Made by a program: the position numbers and the translations under genes
The notes under the pieces: model-generated
Databases searched by the model: none
What the model was told of the DNA's origin: nothing
The model's input: the letters and a program-made list of their open reading frames with translations, nothing else
DNA from: Amycolatopsis azurea DSM 43854
Lineage (GTDB): Bacteria; Actinomycetota; Actinomycetes; Mycobacteriales; Pseudonocardiaceae
Assembly (NCBI RefSeq): GCF_001995215.1
Contig: NZ_MUXN01000015.1
Coordinates: 124,001-188,000 of the forward strand
Reading direction: 5' to 3'
DNA length: 64,000 nucleotides
Shown here: one piece after another, positions 34,718-43,457 of the stretch
Position numbering within the stretch: the stretch's first letter is position 1
Layout: every line of letters starts with the position of its first letter

Positions 34718-36061
34718 TCAGGCGGGCCCGGTTCCGCTCACCGCGTACTCGGGCCGGGACGCGCCGGCCGCGCGCCGGTCCACAACGGACTGGAGGATCT
34801 CCCCGACCCGGACGGCCGTGTTGGACAGCAGCGACGACGTGATGCCGTGGGTGTGCTCGGTGCCACCCTGGAGGTAGATCCCGCCGTCCAGCGGCGGTTC
34901 GGTGACGATCCGGTAGTCGCGTTCGACGCGGAGCCTGCCCTCGTCGTCGCGAGCGCAGGCGGAGGCGAGTTCACCGAGCAGCGGCGTCGGGTCCGCCGGG
35001 CTGTACCCGGTGGCGTACACGACGAAATCGGCGTCGAGCGTGGTCCGCTCGCCGGTCTCCAGCGCCTCGATGGTGACCCGGACCCCGGAGCCGGTGTCGG
35101 TGACTTCGGTCGGACGGGAGACGTTGATCAGCTTCAGCCGCTCGATCCCCTGCACCTTCTCGCGGTAGATACGCCGGTACAGCTCGTCGATCAGCTCGAT
35201 GTCCACGGCCGAGTAGTTGGTCGCGCCGTGGTAGCGCATCAGGCGGTCCTTCACCTCTTCCGGCGCTTCGTAGAACCGCCCGACCGCCTCGGGATCGAAG
35301 ATCCGGTTGGCGAACGCGCTGTCGTCGGCCGGGCTGTAGCCGTACCGCGCGAACACCGCGCACACCTCGGCCTGCGGGAAACGGTCGTGCAGCAGGGCAC
35401 TGACCTCCGCCGCGCTCTGGCCGGCGCCGACGACGACGAACCGGCGCGGCTCCTCGGCGGCCATACCCTCGACGCGGTGCAGCAGTTCGCTGTTGTGCCA
35501 GATGCGCGTGCCCGGCGTCACACCTTCCGGGAGATTCGGCCGCAGTCCGGTGCCCATCACGAGATTGCGGGCGCGCAGATTCACCAGTTCGCCGTCGGTC
35601 CGGGCGTGCACGTCGAAGAACACGATCTCGTCGCCGTCGAACACCGGCGTGACCGAAAGCACTTCCGTGCCATAGGAAACCAGGTCGTCGACCTTTTCCG
35701 CGGCCCATTCGAAGTAGTCGTGGAACTCGATCCGCAACGGGAACAGGTTCTTGTGGTTGATGAAGTCGACCAGCCGGTCCTTGCTGTGCAGATACGACAG
35801 GAAGCTGAAGGAGCTCGTCGGGTTCCGCATGGTCGCCAGGTCCTTGAGAAAGGACACCTGCATGGTGGCGCTGTCGATCAGCATCCCGCGATGCCAGCCG
35901 AAGCGGGGCTGACGCTCGAGGAAGTGGGCGGTGACGGTTTCGGCTCCGGGCGCGGCGTTGTGCTCGGTGACCGCGATGGCGAGCGCCAGGTTCGAGGGAC
36001 CGAACCCGACCCCGACCACGTCGTAGACCGGAACCCGTTCACCGACCACTGCTCGTGCCAT
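34718..36061 (-). CDS. L-ornithine N5-monooxygenase (SidA/PvdA family)
   Basis: The 447-residue flavoenzyme hydroxylates the side-chain amine of free L-ornithine using FAD, NADPH and oxygen, the first step to hydroxamate siderophores. The FAD motif GVGFGPSN is at residues 17-24, the NADPH motif GAGQSA at 212-217 and the family ATGYSPADPT near 345. A QVSFLKDLATMRNPTS substrate-region segment follows residue 67. It is the first gene of the operon, with the NRPS starting 46 bases after its stop, and is preceded by iron boxes at 36112-36150. The product feeds the formyltransferase and NRPS modules 1, 3 and 6. Confidence 0.95.
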   Translation of the reverse strand: MARAVVGERVPVYDVVGVGFGPSNLALAIAVTEHNAAPGAETVTAHFLERQPRFGWHRGMLIDSATMQVSFLKDLATMRNPTSSFSFLSYLHSKDRLVDFINHKNLFPLRIEFHDYFEWAAEKVDDLVSYGTEVLSVTPVFDGDEIVFFDVHARTDGELVNLRARNLVMGTGLRPNLPEGVTPGTRIWHNSELLHRVEGMAAEEPRRFVVVGAGQSAAEVSALLHDRFPQAEVCAVFARYGYSPADDSAFANRIFDPEAVGRFYEAPEEVKDRLMRYHGATNYSAVDIELIDELYRRIYREKVQGIERLKLINVSRPTEVTDTGSGVRVTIEALETGERTTLDADFVVYATGYSPADPTPLLGELASACARDDEGRLRVERDYRIVTEPPLDGGIYLQGGTEHTHGITSSLLSNTAVRVGEILQSVVDRRAAGASRPEYAVSGTGPA

Positions 36062-36111
36062 CTTGAACCCCTAGCGCGGCTCAGCCGCATCTCGGTACTT
36101 CGTTACAAAGA

Positions 36112-36150
36112 CCAGGGAACCCTAACCTAAGTTAGGTGAGGCTCAACTAG
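36112..36150. promoter_or_regulatory. Double iron box between divergent biosynthesis genes
   Basis: On the + strand TTAGGTGAGGCTCAACTAG (36132-36150) matches the iron-box consensus. On the - strand TTAGGTTAGGGTTCCCTGG (36130 to 36112) is a half-perfect second box directly abutting it. The pair lies between the hydroxylase (starts 36061) and formyltransferase (starts 36199) and could give cooperative repression in both directions. Confidence 0.85.
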
Positions 36151-36198
36151 TACTTTCAGTGGTGATGTTCATCCCTCGACCAGGAGGAGGCCGGTCCC

Positions 36199-37146
36199 AT
36201 GCGGGTCGCCATGTTCGGATACCAGACCTGGGGACACCGCACCCTGCGGGCCTTGATCGACGCGGGCCACGACGTCGCCCTCGTCGTCACCCACCCGAAG
36301 AGTGACCACGCCTACGAGAAGATCTGGGCCGACTCCGTCGCGGATCTCGCCGAGGCCAACGGGATCCGCACCCTGCTGCGCCAGCGTCCCGACGACGCGG
36401 ACCTGCTGGCGGAGCTGAAGGAAGCCGATCTCGACCTGATCGTCGCGAACAACTGGCGCACCTGGCTGCCGCCCGAGATCTTCGAGATGCCGCGCCACGG
36501 CACGCTGAACGTCCACGACTCGCTGTTGCCCGCCTACGCCGGCTTCTCGCCGCTGATCTGGGCGCTCATCAACGGCGAGAAGGAAGTCGGGCTCACCGCC
36601 CACATGATGGACGCCGACCTCGACGCGGGCGACATCGTGCTGCAGCGTTCGGTCCCGGTCGGACCGAAGGACACGACCACCGATCTCTTCCACCGGACGG
36701 TCGACCTCATCGCGCCGATCACCACCGACGCCATCGAGCTGATCGCGAAGGGGAACTTCACCCCGGTCAAACAGGACAGGTCGAAGGCCAGTTTCTTCCA
36801 CAAGCGCGCCCTCGAAGACAGCCTCATCGACTGGACCTGGCCCGCCGACGAGATCGAGCGGCTCGTGCGCGCGCAATCCGATCCGTACCCCAACGCCTTC
36901 ACCCACCACCGCGGGAAGCAGCTGCGCGTGGTCCGCGCTTCGGTGTCGACGGGTCTCTACGGCGGCACCCCCGGCCGGATCTTCATCCGGGAGGGTGAGG
37001 GCGTCGTGATCGTCGCCGGGCCTGAGGCGCGCCGCGGCCGGTCGCACGGGCTCGTCATCGAGCGGGTCCGCACCGAGGACGGCACCGAACTCGCCGCGAC
37101 CGAGTACTTCCGCACCATGGGCGGCTACCTCACCTCCCGTCCCTGA
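36199..37146 (+). CDS. N5-hydroxyornithine formyltransferase (Fmt-like)
   Basis: This 315-residue protein belongs to the methionyl-tRNA formyltransferase fold family. The catalytic triad is visible: Asn104 and His106 in LNVHDSLLP, and Asp142 in DADLDAGDI. It is followed by a C-terminal Fmt-like domain (about 205-300). It would transfer formyl from N10-formyl-tetrahydrofolate to N5-hydroxyornithine, making the formyl-hydroxyornithine unit, as CchA does for coelichelin. AGGAGG lies ten bases before the ATG. Divergence from the hydroxylase across a shared iron box supports a siderophore role rather than translation initiation. Confidence 0.92.
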   Translation: MRVAMFGYQTWGHRTLRALIDAGHDVALVVTHPKSDHAYEKIWADSVADLAEANGIRTLLRQRPDDADLLAELKEADLDLIVANNWRTWLPPEIFEMPRHGTLNVHDSLLPAYAGFSPLIWALINGEKEVGLTAHMMDADLDAGDIVLQRSVPVGPKDTTTDLFHRTVDLIAPITTDAIELIAKGNFTPVKQDRSKASFFHKRALEDSLIDWTWPADEIERLVRAQSDPYPNAFTHHRGKQLRVVRASVSTGLYGGTPGRIFIREGEGVVIVAGPEARRGRSHGLVIERVRTEDGTELAATEYFRTMGGYLTSRP

Positions 37147-37246
37147 CCTGCGGTTTCGGGGTCCCGCGAAAATAGTCATCGCGGGACCGATGAGTTCTCG
37201 CGAAGGGCGCCGTTACATCGGGTAAGAACACTCGATGGGAGGCGCC

Positions 37247-38221
37247 ATGACCGACACGGACGAAACAGTCGCCGCGGCGAAGGCGGGAGACCAACTCGCC
37301 TTCGCCGCGTTGACCGAACGGCACCGGCGGGAGCTGCACGTCCACTGCTACCGGATGCTGGGCTCGTTCGACGAGGCCGAAGACGTCGTCCAGGAGGCGC
37401 TGCTCAACGCCTGGCGCGGGTTGGGCACGTTCGACGGCGGGAACTTCCGCGCGTGGCTGTACCGGATCGCCACCAACGCCTGCCTCGACGCGATCCGCAA
37501 GAACGAGCGGCGGGTGCCTTCGCTGCGCTCGTTCGCCGAAGTCCCTTGGATCCAGCCGTATCCGGACCGCCTGCTCGACGAGATCGCGCCGTCCGAAGCC
37601 GAACCGCACGCGCTCGCCGTGGCCAGGGAGACCATCGAACTCGCCTTCCTAGCGGTCCTGCAGATGCTGCCTCCGCAGCAGCGCGCGGTGCTGATCCTGC
37701 GCGACGTGCTCGGCTGGCAGGCCGCCGAAACCGCGTCGCTGCTCGACCTCTCCGTCCCCGCCGCGAACAGCGCCTTGCAGCGCGGCCGCGCGACCCTGCG
37801 TGAACGCCTTCTGCAGCAACGCGGCGAATGGTCGGCGCCGACACCGTCCGAAGAGGAACGAGCGCTGGTGCGGCGGCTCATCGAGGCCCACGACAACGGT
37901 GACTTCAGCACGATGAGCAGCCTGGTCCGCGACGATGTCCGCCACACCATGCCGCCGGAGCCGCACTGCTACATCGGACTCGAACACCTCGCCAGGCACG
38001 GCAGGATCGCCGAAGAGATGGGCGAATGGCGTGCCGTGGCGGTCGACGCCAACCGGATGCCCGCCTTCGCCTCGTACCTGCGCCGTCCTGGCGACACCAT
38101 CTTCCGCGCCTTCAAGCTCGACGTCCTCCGCGTCGTCGACGGCAAGGCCGCGGAGTTCACCACTTTCGACAGCCACCTGTTCCCGGCCTTCGGCCTGGAC
38201 GCCACCCTGGAGGGAAAGTAA
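37247..38221 (+). CDS. ECF sigma factor with SnoaL-like C-terminal domain
   Basis: The 324-residue protein has sigma-70 region 2 (about 15-85: ALTERHRRELHVHCYRMLGS and FDEAEDVVQEALLNAW) and region 4 (about 130-185: LPPQQRAVLILRDVLGW, AETASLLDLSVPAANSALQRGR). A roughly 130-residue SnoaL_2-like tail follows. This is the long ECF sigma type of actinobacteria in which the tail acts as a built-in regulator. The ATG at 37247 is chosen because GGGAGG lies four bases upstream; an earlier ATG at 37235 overlaps that site. Its stop overlaps the next start (TAATG), so the PPOX gene is coupled. Confidence 0.9.
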   Translation: MTDTDETVAAAKAGDQLAFAALTERHRRELHVHCYRMLGSFDEAEDVVQEALLNAWRGLGTFDGGNFRAWLYRIATNACLDAIRKNERRVPSLRSFAEVPWIQPYPDRLLDEIAPSEAEPHALAVARETIELAFLAVLQMLPPQQRAVLILRDVLGWQAAETASLLDLSVPAANSALQRGRATLRERLLQQRGEWSAPTPSEEERALVRRLIEAHDNGDFSTMSSLVRDDVRHTMPPEPHCYIGLEHLARHGRIAEEMGEWRAVAVDANRMPAFASYLRRPGDTIFRAFKLDVLRVVDGKAAEFTTFDSHLFPAFGLDATLEGK

Positions 38222-38658
38222 TGCCGGAGAAGATGACCGACGAGCAGCGTCGCACGTTTCTCGCCGAAGGCACCCGCACCGCCGTCTTCGCGACGGTCCG
38301 CCCGGACGGGAGGCCGCACGCGGTCCCGGTCTGGTTCGCCGTCGACGGGGACGACATCCTGGTCAACCTGGGCGCGGACACCGTCAAAGGCAGGACGCTC
38401 AAGGAGAATCCGCGCGTTTCGGTGGTCGCCGACGATCCGCGTCCGCCGTTCTCGTTCGTGAGCGTCGAGGGTGTCGCGGAGATCGTTTCGGATCCCGACG
38501 GGGTGCGCACGGGTTCGGAGCTGATCGCTCAGCGGTACCTCGGGGAGGCGGGACCGGAGGCGATCGAAGGCTGGCTCGCCTACGCCACGTCACCGGGGAA
38601 GGTGATCGTTCGGGTTCGGCCGGAGAACATCGTGGCGATCGCGAAGGTCGGCGGCTGA
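38221..38658 (+). CDS. PPOX-class (likely F420-dependent) oxidoreductase
   Basis: The 145-residue protein has the split-barrel flavin-binding fold of the pyridoxamine-phosphate-oxidase superfamily. It shows AVFATVRPDGRPHAVPVWFAVDGDDILVN, then KGRTLKENPRVSVVADD and a C-terminal VIVRVRPENIVAI. This pattern is that of actinobacterial TIGR03618-like, F420-binding reductases. The substrate is unknown. It is translationally coupled to the ECF sigma factor, so the pair probably forms a regulatory or stress-response unit. Confidence 0.85.
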   Translation: MPEKMTDEQRRTFLAEGTRTAVFATVRPDGRPHAVPVWFAVDGDDILVNLGADTVKGRTLKENPRVSVVADDPRPPFSFVSVEGVAEIVSDPDGVRTGSELIAQRYLGEAGPEAIEGWLAYATSPGKVIVRVRPENIVAIAKVGG

Positions 38659-38750
38659 CCGCGTCGGGCCTGGTGAGTGCGATTCGGTTTATTGAGAGGT
38701 AAAGGCAAGTGTGGCGTGTTCCCTCGCTCGCCCGCACGCCGATCTCGGGT

Positions 38751-38803
38751 GTTGCGAAAGCCACTTTCGCAACGTTGAAGGTTGCGAAAGTGGCTTTCGC
38801 AAC
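38751..38803. repeat. Palindrome family A, copy 4
   Basis: Arms 38751-38773 and 38781-38803 are perfect complements around GTTGAAG. The 60 bases to the left (AAAGGCAAGTGTGGCGTGTT and on through CTCGGGTG) match the flanks of the copies at 1644 and 44520 (inverted), so the mobile or copied unit is about 110 bases. Confidence 0.92.
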
Positions 38804-38854
38804 GCTTCCAAGCCTTCGCCCGCATGCCCCCGCGGTGATCGCCACCGAACACCG

Positions 38855-38909
38855 GTCCGTGAAGGCCTCCTTGAGGGACCCAGAGTCCCTCAAGGAGGCC
38901 TTCACGGAC
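38855..38909. repeat. Palindrome family B, copy 2
   Basis: Twenty-five-base arms enclose the loop CCAGA. To its right, TTGGCACCCGACAGGACACC and CTTTGCC are the inverted form of the sequence left of the copy at 44352, so this copy is inserted in the opposite orientation and carries a shared flank. Confidence 0.92.
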
Positions 38910-39046
38910 TTGGCACCCGACAGGACACCTTTGCCTTCTGCTCAATAACCCGAATCGCCACTCACGACCACCCCAGCCCACCACCCGGTGTACCGCCAAG
39001 CGGGAGCCACCTGGCCGCCACCGGGTTTCGCCGTCAGGATGGCGGC

Positions 39047-41152
39047 GTGGCCGAGATCGTTTACGACGAGAGCACCCGTTCCTGGCTCATCCGCACGGCA
39101 GCCACGAGCTACGCGCTCAGGCTGACCGAGGACGACACGCCCTCCCACGTCTACTGGGGCCCGGCGCTCACTCCGGACCAGCTCGCCGACGTCCTCCCCC
39201 GGACGAAGGAACGCTGGGACGCCTTCAACGATCCCAACGAGGGCCTCGACGAACTCGCCGCGGACGGCGGCACCCGTTATTGGACCCCCGCCCTCCAGCT
39301 CCGGTTCGCCGACGGGACCCGCGCCCTCGAATGGCGTTACCTCGGCCACGACATCGACGGCGGGCAGCTTCGCGTCCGTTTCCGCGATCGCCACTACCCC
39401 CTGCGGATCACGCTCGGCTACCGCGTCCCGGCGGGCACCGACGTCATCGAACGCTGGACCGAACTCACCCACGACGGCCCGGGCGACCCGATCGAGGTCA
39501 TCCGGGCCGATTCGGCGACCTGGGTCGTCCCGGCCCGGCCGGACCACCGCGTCAGCCATGTCACCGGGCGCTGGGCCGCGGAGAGCCAGCTGCTCCGCGA
39601 ACCGGTCCCCCACGGCGAAACGACGTTCGGCAGCAGGCGCGGCATCACCAGCCATCACGCCAATCCATGGGTGATGCTCGACGACGGCGACGCGACCGAG
39701 CGGCACGGCGAGGTCTACAGCGCCGCGCTCGCGTGGAGCGGTTCGTGGCGGATCACCACCACTCGCTCGTCCACCGGCCGCCTCACCGTGACCGGCGGCT
39801 TCGGCCAGGACGGCGTCGTCCCACGCCTCTCCCCCGGCGACACGCTCACCACGCCGGTCTTCGCCGGGCTGTACACCGACGGCGGGTTCGGCGCCGCGAG
39901 CCGCGCCTGGCACGCGTACACCCTCGGCCACGTCCTCCCGCATCCCGGCGAACTCCGGCCGGTACTGTACAACTCTTGGGAGGCAACGGGTTTCGACGTC
40001 GACGAGACCGGACAGCGCAAGCTGGCCGAGAAGGCGGCGGCACTCGGTGTCGAACTGTTCGTGATGGACGACGGCTGGTTCGGCGCCCGCGACGGCGACC
40101 ACGCCGGCCTCGGCGACTGGCACGTCAATCGCGACAAGTTCCCCGACGGCCTCGGACCGCTGGTCGGCGAGGTGCACCGGCTCGGTATGAAGTTCGGGCT
40201 CTGGGTCGAACCCGAGATGGTCAACCCGGACAGCGACCTGTACCGCGCGCGTCCGGACTGGGTCCTGCACTATCCACAAAGGACACGCTCGGAGTTGCGA
40301 CGGCAGCTGGTGCTCAACTTCGCCCGTCCGGACGTCGCCGAATGGGCGTTCGGCAGGCTCGACACCCTCGTCGGCGAGCACGGGATCGACTTCCTCAAAT
40401 GGGACATGAACCGCCCGTTCAGCGAAGCGGGCTGGCCTGGTGACGGCGACCAGGACCGGCTCTGGGTGGAGCACACCCGCGCGGTCTACGCGATCATGGA
40501 CCGCCTGCGCGCGGCCCATCCCGGGCTGCGGATCGAGGCGTGCAGCGGCGGCGGAGGGCGGATCGACCTCGGCGTGATGGCCAGGACGGACCAGGTCTGG
40601 ACGTCCGACAACACCGACGCGCTCGACAGGCTCGTCATCCAGCACGGCTACGGCCAGGTGTACCCGGCGCGCGCGATGTCGGCGTGGGTCACCGACGACC
40701 CCAACTTCGTCACCCGGCGCTCCACCCCGCTGCGGTTCCGGTTCCATGTCGCGATGGCCGGCGTGCTCGGCGTCGGCGGCGACATCGTCAAGTGGTCCGA
40801 GGAGGACCTCGCGTACGCGCGTGGACAGATCGCGCTGTACAAGGAGATCCGGCCGGTCGTCCAGCACGGCAGGCTGTACCGTCTGGTGCCGCCGACCACC
40901 GACGGCGTCTCCGCGTTGCAGTACGTGGCGGCCGACGGCGAGCACGCGGTGGTGTTCGCGTTCCGGCAAGCGGCACATTTCCACACCCACGAACGACCAC
41001 TCCGGCTCGACGGCCTCGACCCCTCCGCCCGCTACCGCGACGAGGACACCGGACAGGTGCGGCACGGCGCCGCGCTGCTGGCACACGGCCTGTTCCCGGG
41101 CCTGCCGGACGGCGATTTCGCCAGCACGGCGATCCGGCTGACGAAGCTCTGA
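39047..41152 (+). CDS. GH36 alpha-galactosidase
   Basis: The 701-residue enzyme hydrolyses terminal alpha-galactosides. It has an N-terminal beta-sandwich domain (about 1-310), a TIM barrel with WVEPEMVNPDSDL, the nucleophile Asp453 in KWDMNRP and the acid/base Asp521 in RTDQVWTSDNTDALDR. CSGGGGRID precedes the acid/base region. The length is typical for family GH36 and there is no signal peptide, so it acts in the cytoplasm on imported sugars. The GTG start at 39047 has AGGA about seven bases upstream. It lies directly before a sugar ABC importer, which probably delivers its substrate. Confidence 0.92.
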   Translation: MAEIVYDESTRSWLIRTAATSYALRLTEDDTPSHVYWGPALTPDQLADVLPRTKERWDAFNDPNEGLDELAADGGTRYWTPALQLRFADGTRALEWRYLGHDIDGGQLRVRFRDRHYPLRITLGYRVPAGTDVIERWTELTHDGPGDPIEVIRADSATWVVPARPDHRVSHVTGRWAAESQLLREPVPHGETTFGSRRGITSHHANPWVMLDDGDATERHGEVYSAALAWSGSWRITTTRSSTGRLTVTGGFGQDGVVPRLSPGDTLTTPVFAGLYTDGGFGAASRAWHAYTLGHVLPHPGELRPVLYNSWEATGFDVDETGQRKLAEKAAALGVELFVMDDGWFGARDGDHAGLGDWHVNRDKFPDGLGPLVGEVHRLGMKFGLWVEPEMVNPDSDLYRARPDWVLHYPQRTRSELRRQLVLNFARPDVAEWAFGRLDTLVGEHGIDFLKWDMNRPFSEAGWPGDGDQDRLWVEHTRAVYAIMDRLRAAHPGLRIEACSGGGGRIDLGVMARTDQVWTSDNTDALDRLVIQHGYGQVYPARAMSAWVTDDPNFVTRRSTPLRFRFHVAMAGVLGVGGDIVKWSEEDLAYARGQIALYKEIRPVVQHGRLYRLVPPTTDGVSALQYVAADGEHAVVFAFRQAAHFHTHERPLRLDGLDPSARYRDEDTGQVRHGAALLAHGLFPGLPDGDFASTAIRLTKL

Positions 41153-41290
41153 GCACCGCGATAGATCAGATGTATCGCCCCTTTTCGCCCACAATTGGCG
41201 CACCCGGCCGCTTGACATCCCCCTAGACATCCGATCGAATGCCGCCGTATATGAGACGCCGTGCATCGCCGCGAGAAGGGTGACTGGGGC

Positions 41291-42562
41291 ATGAGAAGGT
41301 CCTTCGCGTTGGGAGCGGCACTCCTCCTCGCCGCGAGCCTCACCGGCTGCACGGTCGGTGGCAGTGCGGGCGGCTCCGGCGACGAGATCACCTTCCTGAC
41401 GTTCGAAACACCGAACCTGCCACCGTCCTATTGGGACTCGGCCATCAAGCGGGTCACGGACCGGAATCCCGGCCTCAGCGTGAAGAAGCTGGTCGCTCCG
41501 TCGACCGACCGCACCGGCTACGCCAAGCAGCTGCTGCAGTCCGGTCAGTTCCCCGACGTCGCCATCGCCGTCGACTCGGCCGGGTTCGCCGAATCGGGCA
41601 ACCTCTACGCGTGGACGCCCGAGGAGCTCAAGGACTTCCAGTTCCCCGGCGCCAACCCCATCAAGGGCGGACATCACCAACTGCCCGCCAACACCCAGAC
41701 CATCCCGCCGATCTACTACAACAAGAAGCTCTTCGCCGACGCCGGGATCACGGCGGCGCCGGCGACCTGGAGCGAACTCCTCGCCGCGTCGGAGAAACTG
41801 AAGGCGAAGGGCATCACGCCGTTCACCATCGGCGGCGGCAAGGAAGGGTTCCCGTCCGCGATGCTGCTGGACGGCCTGGTCAGCGTCGAGGTCTACGGCA
41901 AGACCCCGGACTGGCTTTCCCAGCGCCGCGCCGACAAGGTCAAGTTCGCCGACCCTGCCTTCCAGCAGGCGTTCGGCAAGTTCGCCGACCTGGTCGCCAA
42001 GGGCTACATCGACAAGACGCAGGTCTCGCGGGACTACTCGGCGACCGAAGCGGCCTTCCTCAACGGCGAGGGCGCGATGTACCCGATGGGCAACTGGTTC
42101 GCCGCCAGCGCCGACGCGAAGAAGCCGCCGTTCGAGATCGGCGTCTTCAACTTCCCTTCCGAGGACGGGAAACTCGTCGTCCCGGCCTACACCGGCGGCG
42201 GCATCGTGGTCAACGCCAAGTCCCCGAACCTCGACGCGGCAAGGAAGTTCGCGCTCGCGTTCCAGCTCGACAAGGAACAGATCGACGCCTCGGTCAAGGC
42301 CGACGGCCTGTTCCCCGCGATCAAGGGCTACACGCCGCCGTCCGACGCCGGCCCGGTCTTCAAGGCGGGCTACGACCTCTATCAGGAGGCCGTAGCGAAG
42401 AACGCCGTCGTGAACGCCTTCAGCTGGGAGACCGCGGACGACGGGCTCCTGCCGGGGATGAAGGACAAGGTCTACCAGGCCGCGCAGGACGTCATCACCG
42501 GCCGCAAGACGGTGGCCGACGCGTGCGCGTTCCTGGACACCGAGTGGGCAAAGGCGCGCTGA
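41291..42562 (+). CDS. Sugar ABC transporter substrate-binding lipoprotein
   Basis: This 423-residue family 1 solute-binding protein begins with a lipoprotein signal peptide whose lipobox LTGC gives the lipidated cysteine at residue 20. The mature part shows EITFLTFETPNLPPSYWDSA, PDVAIAVDSAGFAESG and IPPIYYNKKLFADAGI, typical of oligosaccharide binders. The upstream region contains a TTGACA at 41212 and a GACATCC direct repeat that may belong to the promoter or operator. It heads a three-gene importer operon next to the alpha-galactosidase, so alpha-galactosides such as melibiose or raffinose are plausible ligands (inference). Confidence 0.9.
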   Translation: MRRSFALGAALLLAASLTGCTVGGSAGGSGDEITFLTFETPNLPPSYWDSAIKRVTDRNPGLSVKKLVAPSTDRTGYAKQLLQSGQFPDVAIAVDSAGFAESGNLYAWTPEELKDFQFPGANPIKGGHHQLPANTQTIPPIYYNKKLFADAGITAAPATWSELLAASEKLKAKGITPFTIGGGKEGFPSAMLLDGLVSVEVYGKTPDWLSQRRADKVKFADPAFQQAFGKFADLVAKGYIDKTQVSRDYSATEAAFLNGEGAMYPMGNWFAASADAKKPPFEIGVFNFPSEDGKLVVPAYTGGGIVVNAKSPNLDAARKFALAFQLDKEQIDASVKADGLFPAIKGYTPPSDAGPVFKAGYDLYQEAVAKNAVVNAFSWETADDGLLPGMKDKVYQAAQDVITGRKTVADACAFLDTEWAKAR

Positions 42563-42569
42563 CACTGCG

Positions 42570-43457
42570 ATGGCGAGAAAACCGATCCTGCCGCGCGTGT
42601 GGCATTTCGCCTCGTTCGGCGCACCCGGCGTCGTCATCTATCTCTGTTTCGTCATGGCGCCGATCCTCATCAGCTTCGGCTACAGCCTCACGAACCACAA
42701 CCCGTTCAACCCGCCCTCGGAGTTCGTGGGGCTCGAGAACTACCAGCTGCTCTTCCAGGACGAACAGTTCCTCACCGCGCTCCGGGTCACCACGATCCTG
42801 ACCCTGATCGTGGTGGTCGTGCCGAACGTGATCGGCCTCGGCGTCGCACTGCTGCTCGACCGGAAAGGCTGGCTGTACAACGCTTTGCGGAGCGTGTTCT
42901 TCACCCCTGTGATCCTCAGCTCGGTCGTGGTCAGCATCATCTGGACGAAACTGCTCGACGACCGGGGTCCGGTCAACGACGTCCTCCGCGCCCTCGGCGT
43001 CGAGCATCCGCCGGGCTGGCTTTCGGATCCGGATCTCGCGCTGTACTCGGTCGCGTCGATCGTGTGCTGGCAGATGCTGGGGTTCTGCGTGGTCGTGTAC
43101 CTCGCGGGCCTGCAAGGTGTCCCGGCCGAACTCCTGGAGGCGGCGGAGATCGACGGCGCCGGCCCGGTCCGCCGGTTCCGCGCGGTGACCTGGCCGCTGC
43201 TCGCGCCGTCGCTGACGATCAACACCGTCGTCCTGCTGATCTCGGCGTTCAAGACCTACGACTACGTCAAGGTCGTCACCAACGGCGGGCCGGGTTCGGG
43301 GACCACCGCCACCATCGCGTTCAACGTCCTCGCAACCGGTCTCGACGCGAACCACGTCGGCTACGCGTCCGCGATGGCCGTCGTGATGCTGGTGATCGTG
43401 GCCACGCTGACCACGATCGTGTTGCGGTTCCTGCGGCGGCGGGAGGTCGACCTGTGA
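42570..43457 (+). CDS. Sugar ABC transporter permease, MalF type
   Basis: The 295-residue membrane protein has about six transmembrane segments and the binding-protein-dependent transport signature EAAEIDGAGPVRRFRAVTWPLL, of which EAAEIDGAG is the EAA loop that contacts the ATPase. It starts seven bases after the binding-protein gene and overlaps the next permease by GTGA. It forms half of the sugar channel. The operon encodes no ATPase, so a shared MsiK-like ATPase elsewhere is expected, as is usual in actinobacteria. Confidence 0.9.
   Translation: MARKPILPRVWHFASFGAPGVVIYLCFVMAPILISFGYSLTNHNPFNPPSEFVGLENYQLLFQDEQFLTALRVTTILTLIVVVVPNVIGLGVALLLDRKGWLYNALRSVFFTPVILSSVVVSIIWTKLLDDRGPVNDVLRALGVEHPPGWLSDPDLALYSVASIVCWQMLGFCVVVYLAGLQGVPAELLEAAEIDGAGPVRRFRAVTWPLLAPSLTINTVVLLISAFKTYDYVKVVTNGGPGSGTTATIAFNVLATGLDANHVGYASAMAVVMLVIVATLTTIVLRFLRRREVDL

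Larger units (their letters stand above)
38659..39046. other. Intergenic region with family A and family B palindromes
   Basis: This 388-base gap between the PPOX gene and the alpha-galactosidase gene contains a family A element with its conserved left flank (from 38691) and a family B element with its own conserved flank (38910-38945). A single arm of family C lies at 38957-38970. I see no credible gene. Confidence 0.7.

Noticed and set aside
36199..37146. Annotation as the housekeeping methionyl-tRNA formyltransferase
   Set aside because: The fold matches, but the gene diverges from ornithine hydroxylase across iron boxes and lacks the def/rsmB neighbours usual for fmt.
41212..41260. A sigma-70 promoter before the sugar-binding protein gene
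   Set aside because: TTGACA is present but no -10 hexamer sits at the right distance (TATAT is about 30 bases away), so I do not list it as a feature.
38942..42637. A 1231-codon open frame on the - strand opposite the alpha-galactosidase and sugar-binding genes
   Set aside because: The sense strand encodes well-conserved GH36 and SBP proteins; the antisense frame has no recognisable motif.
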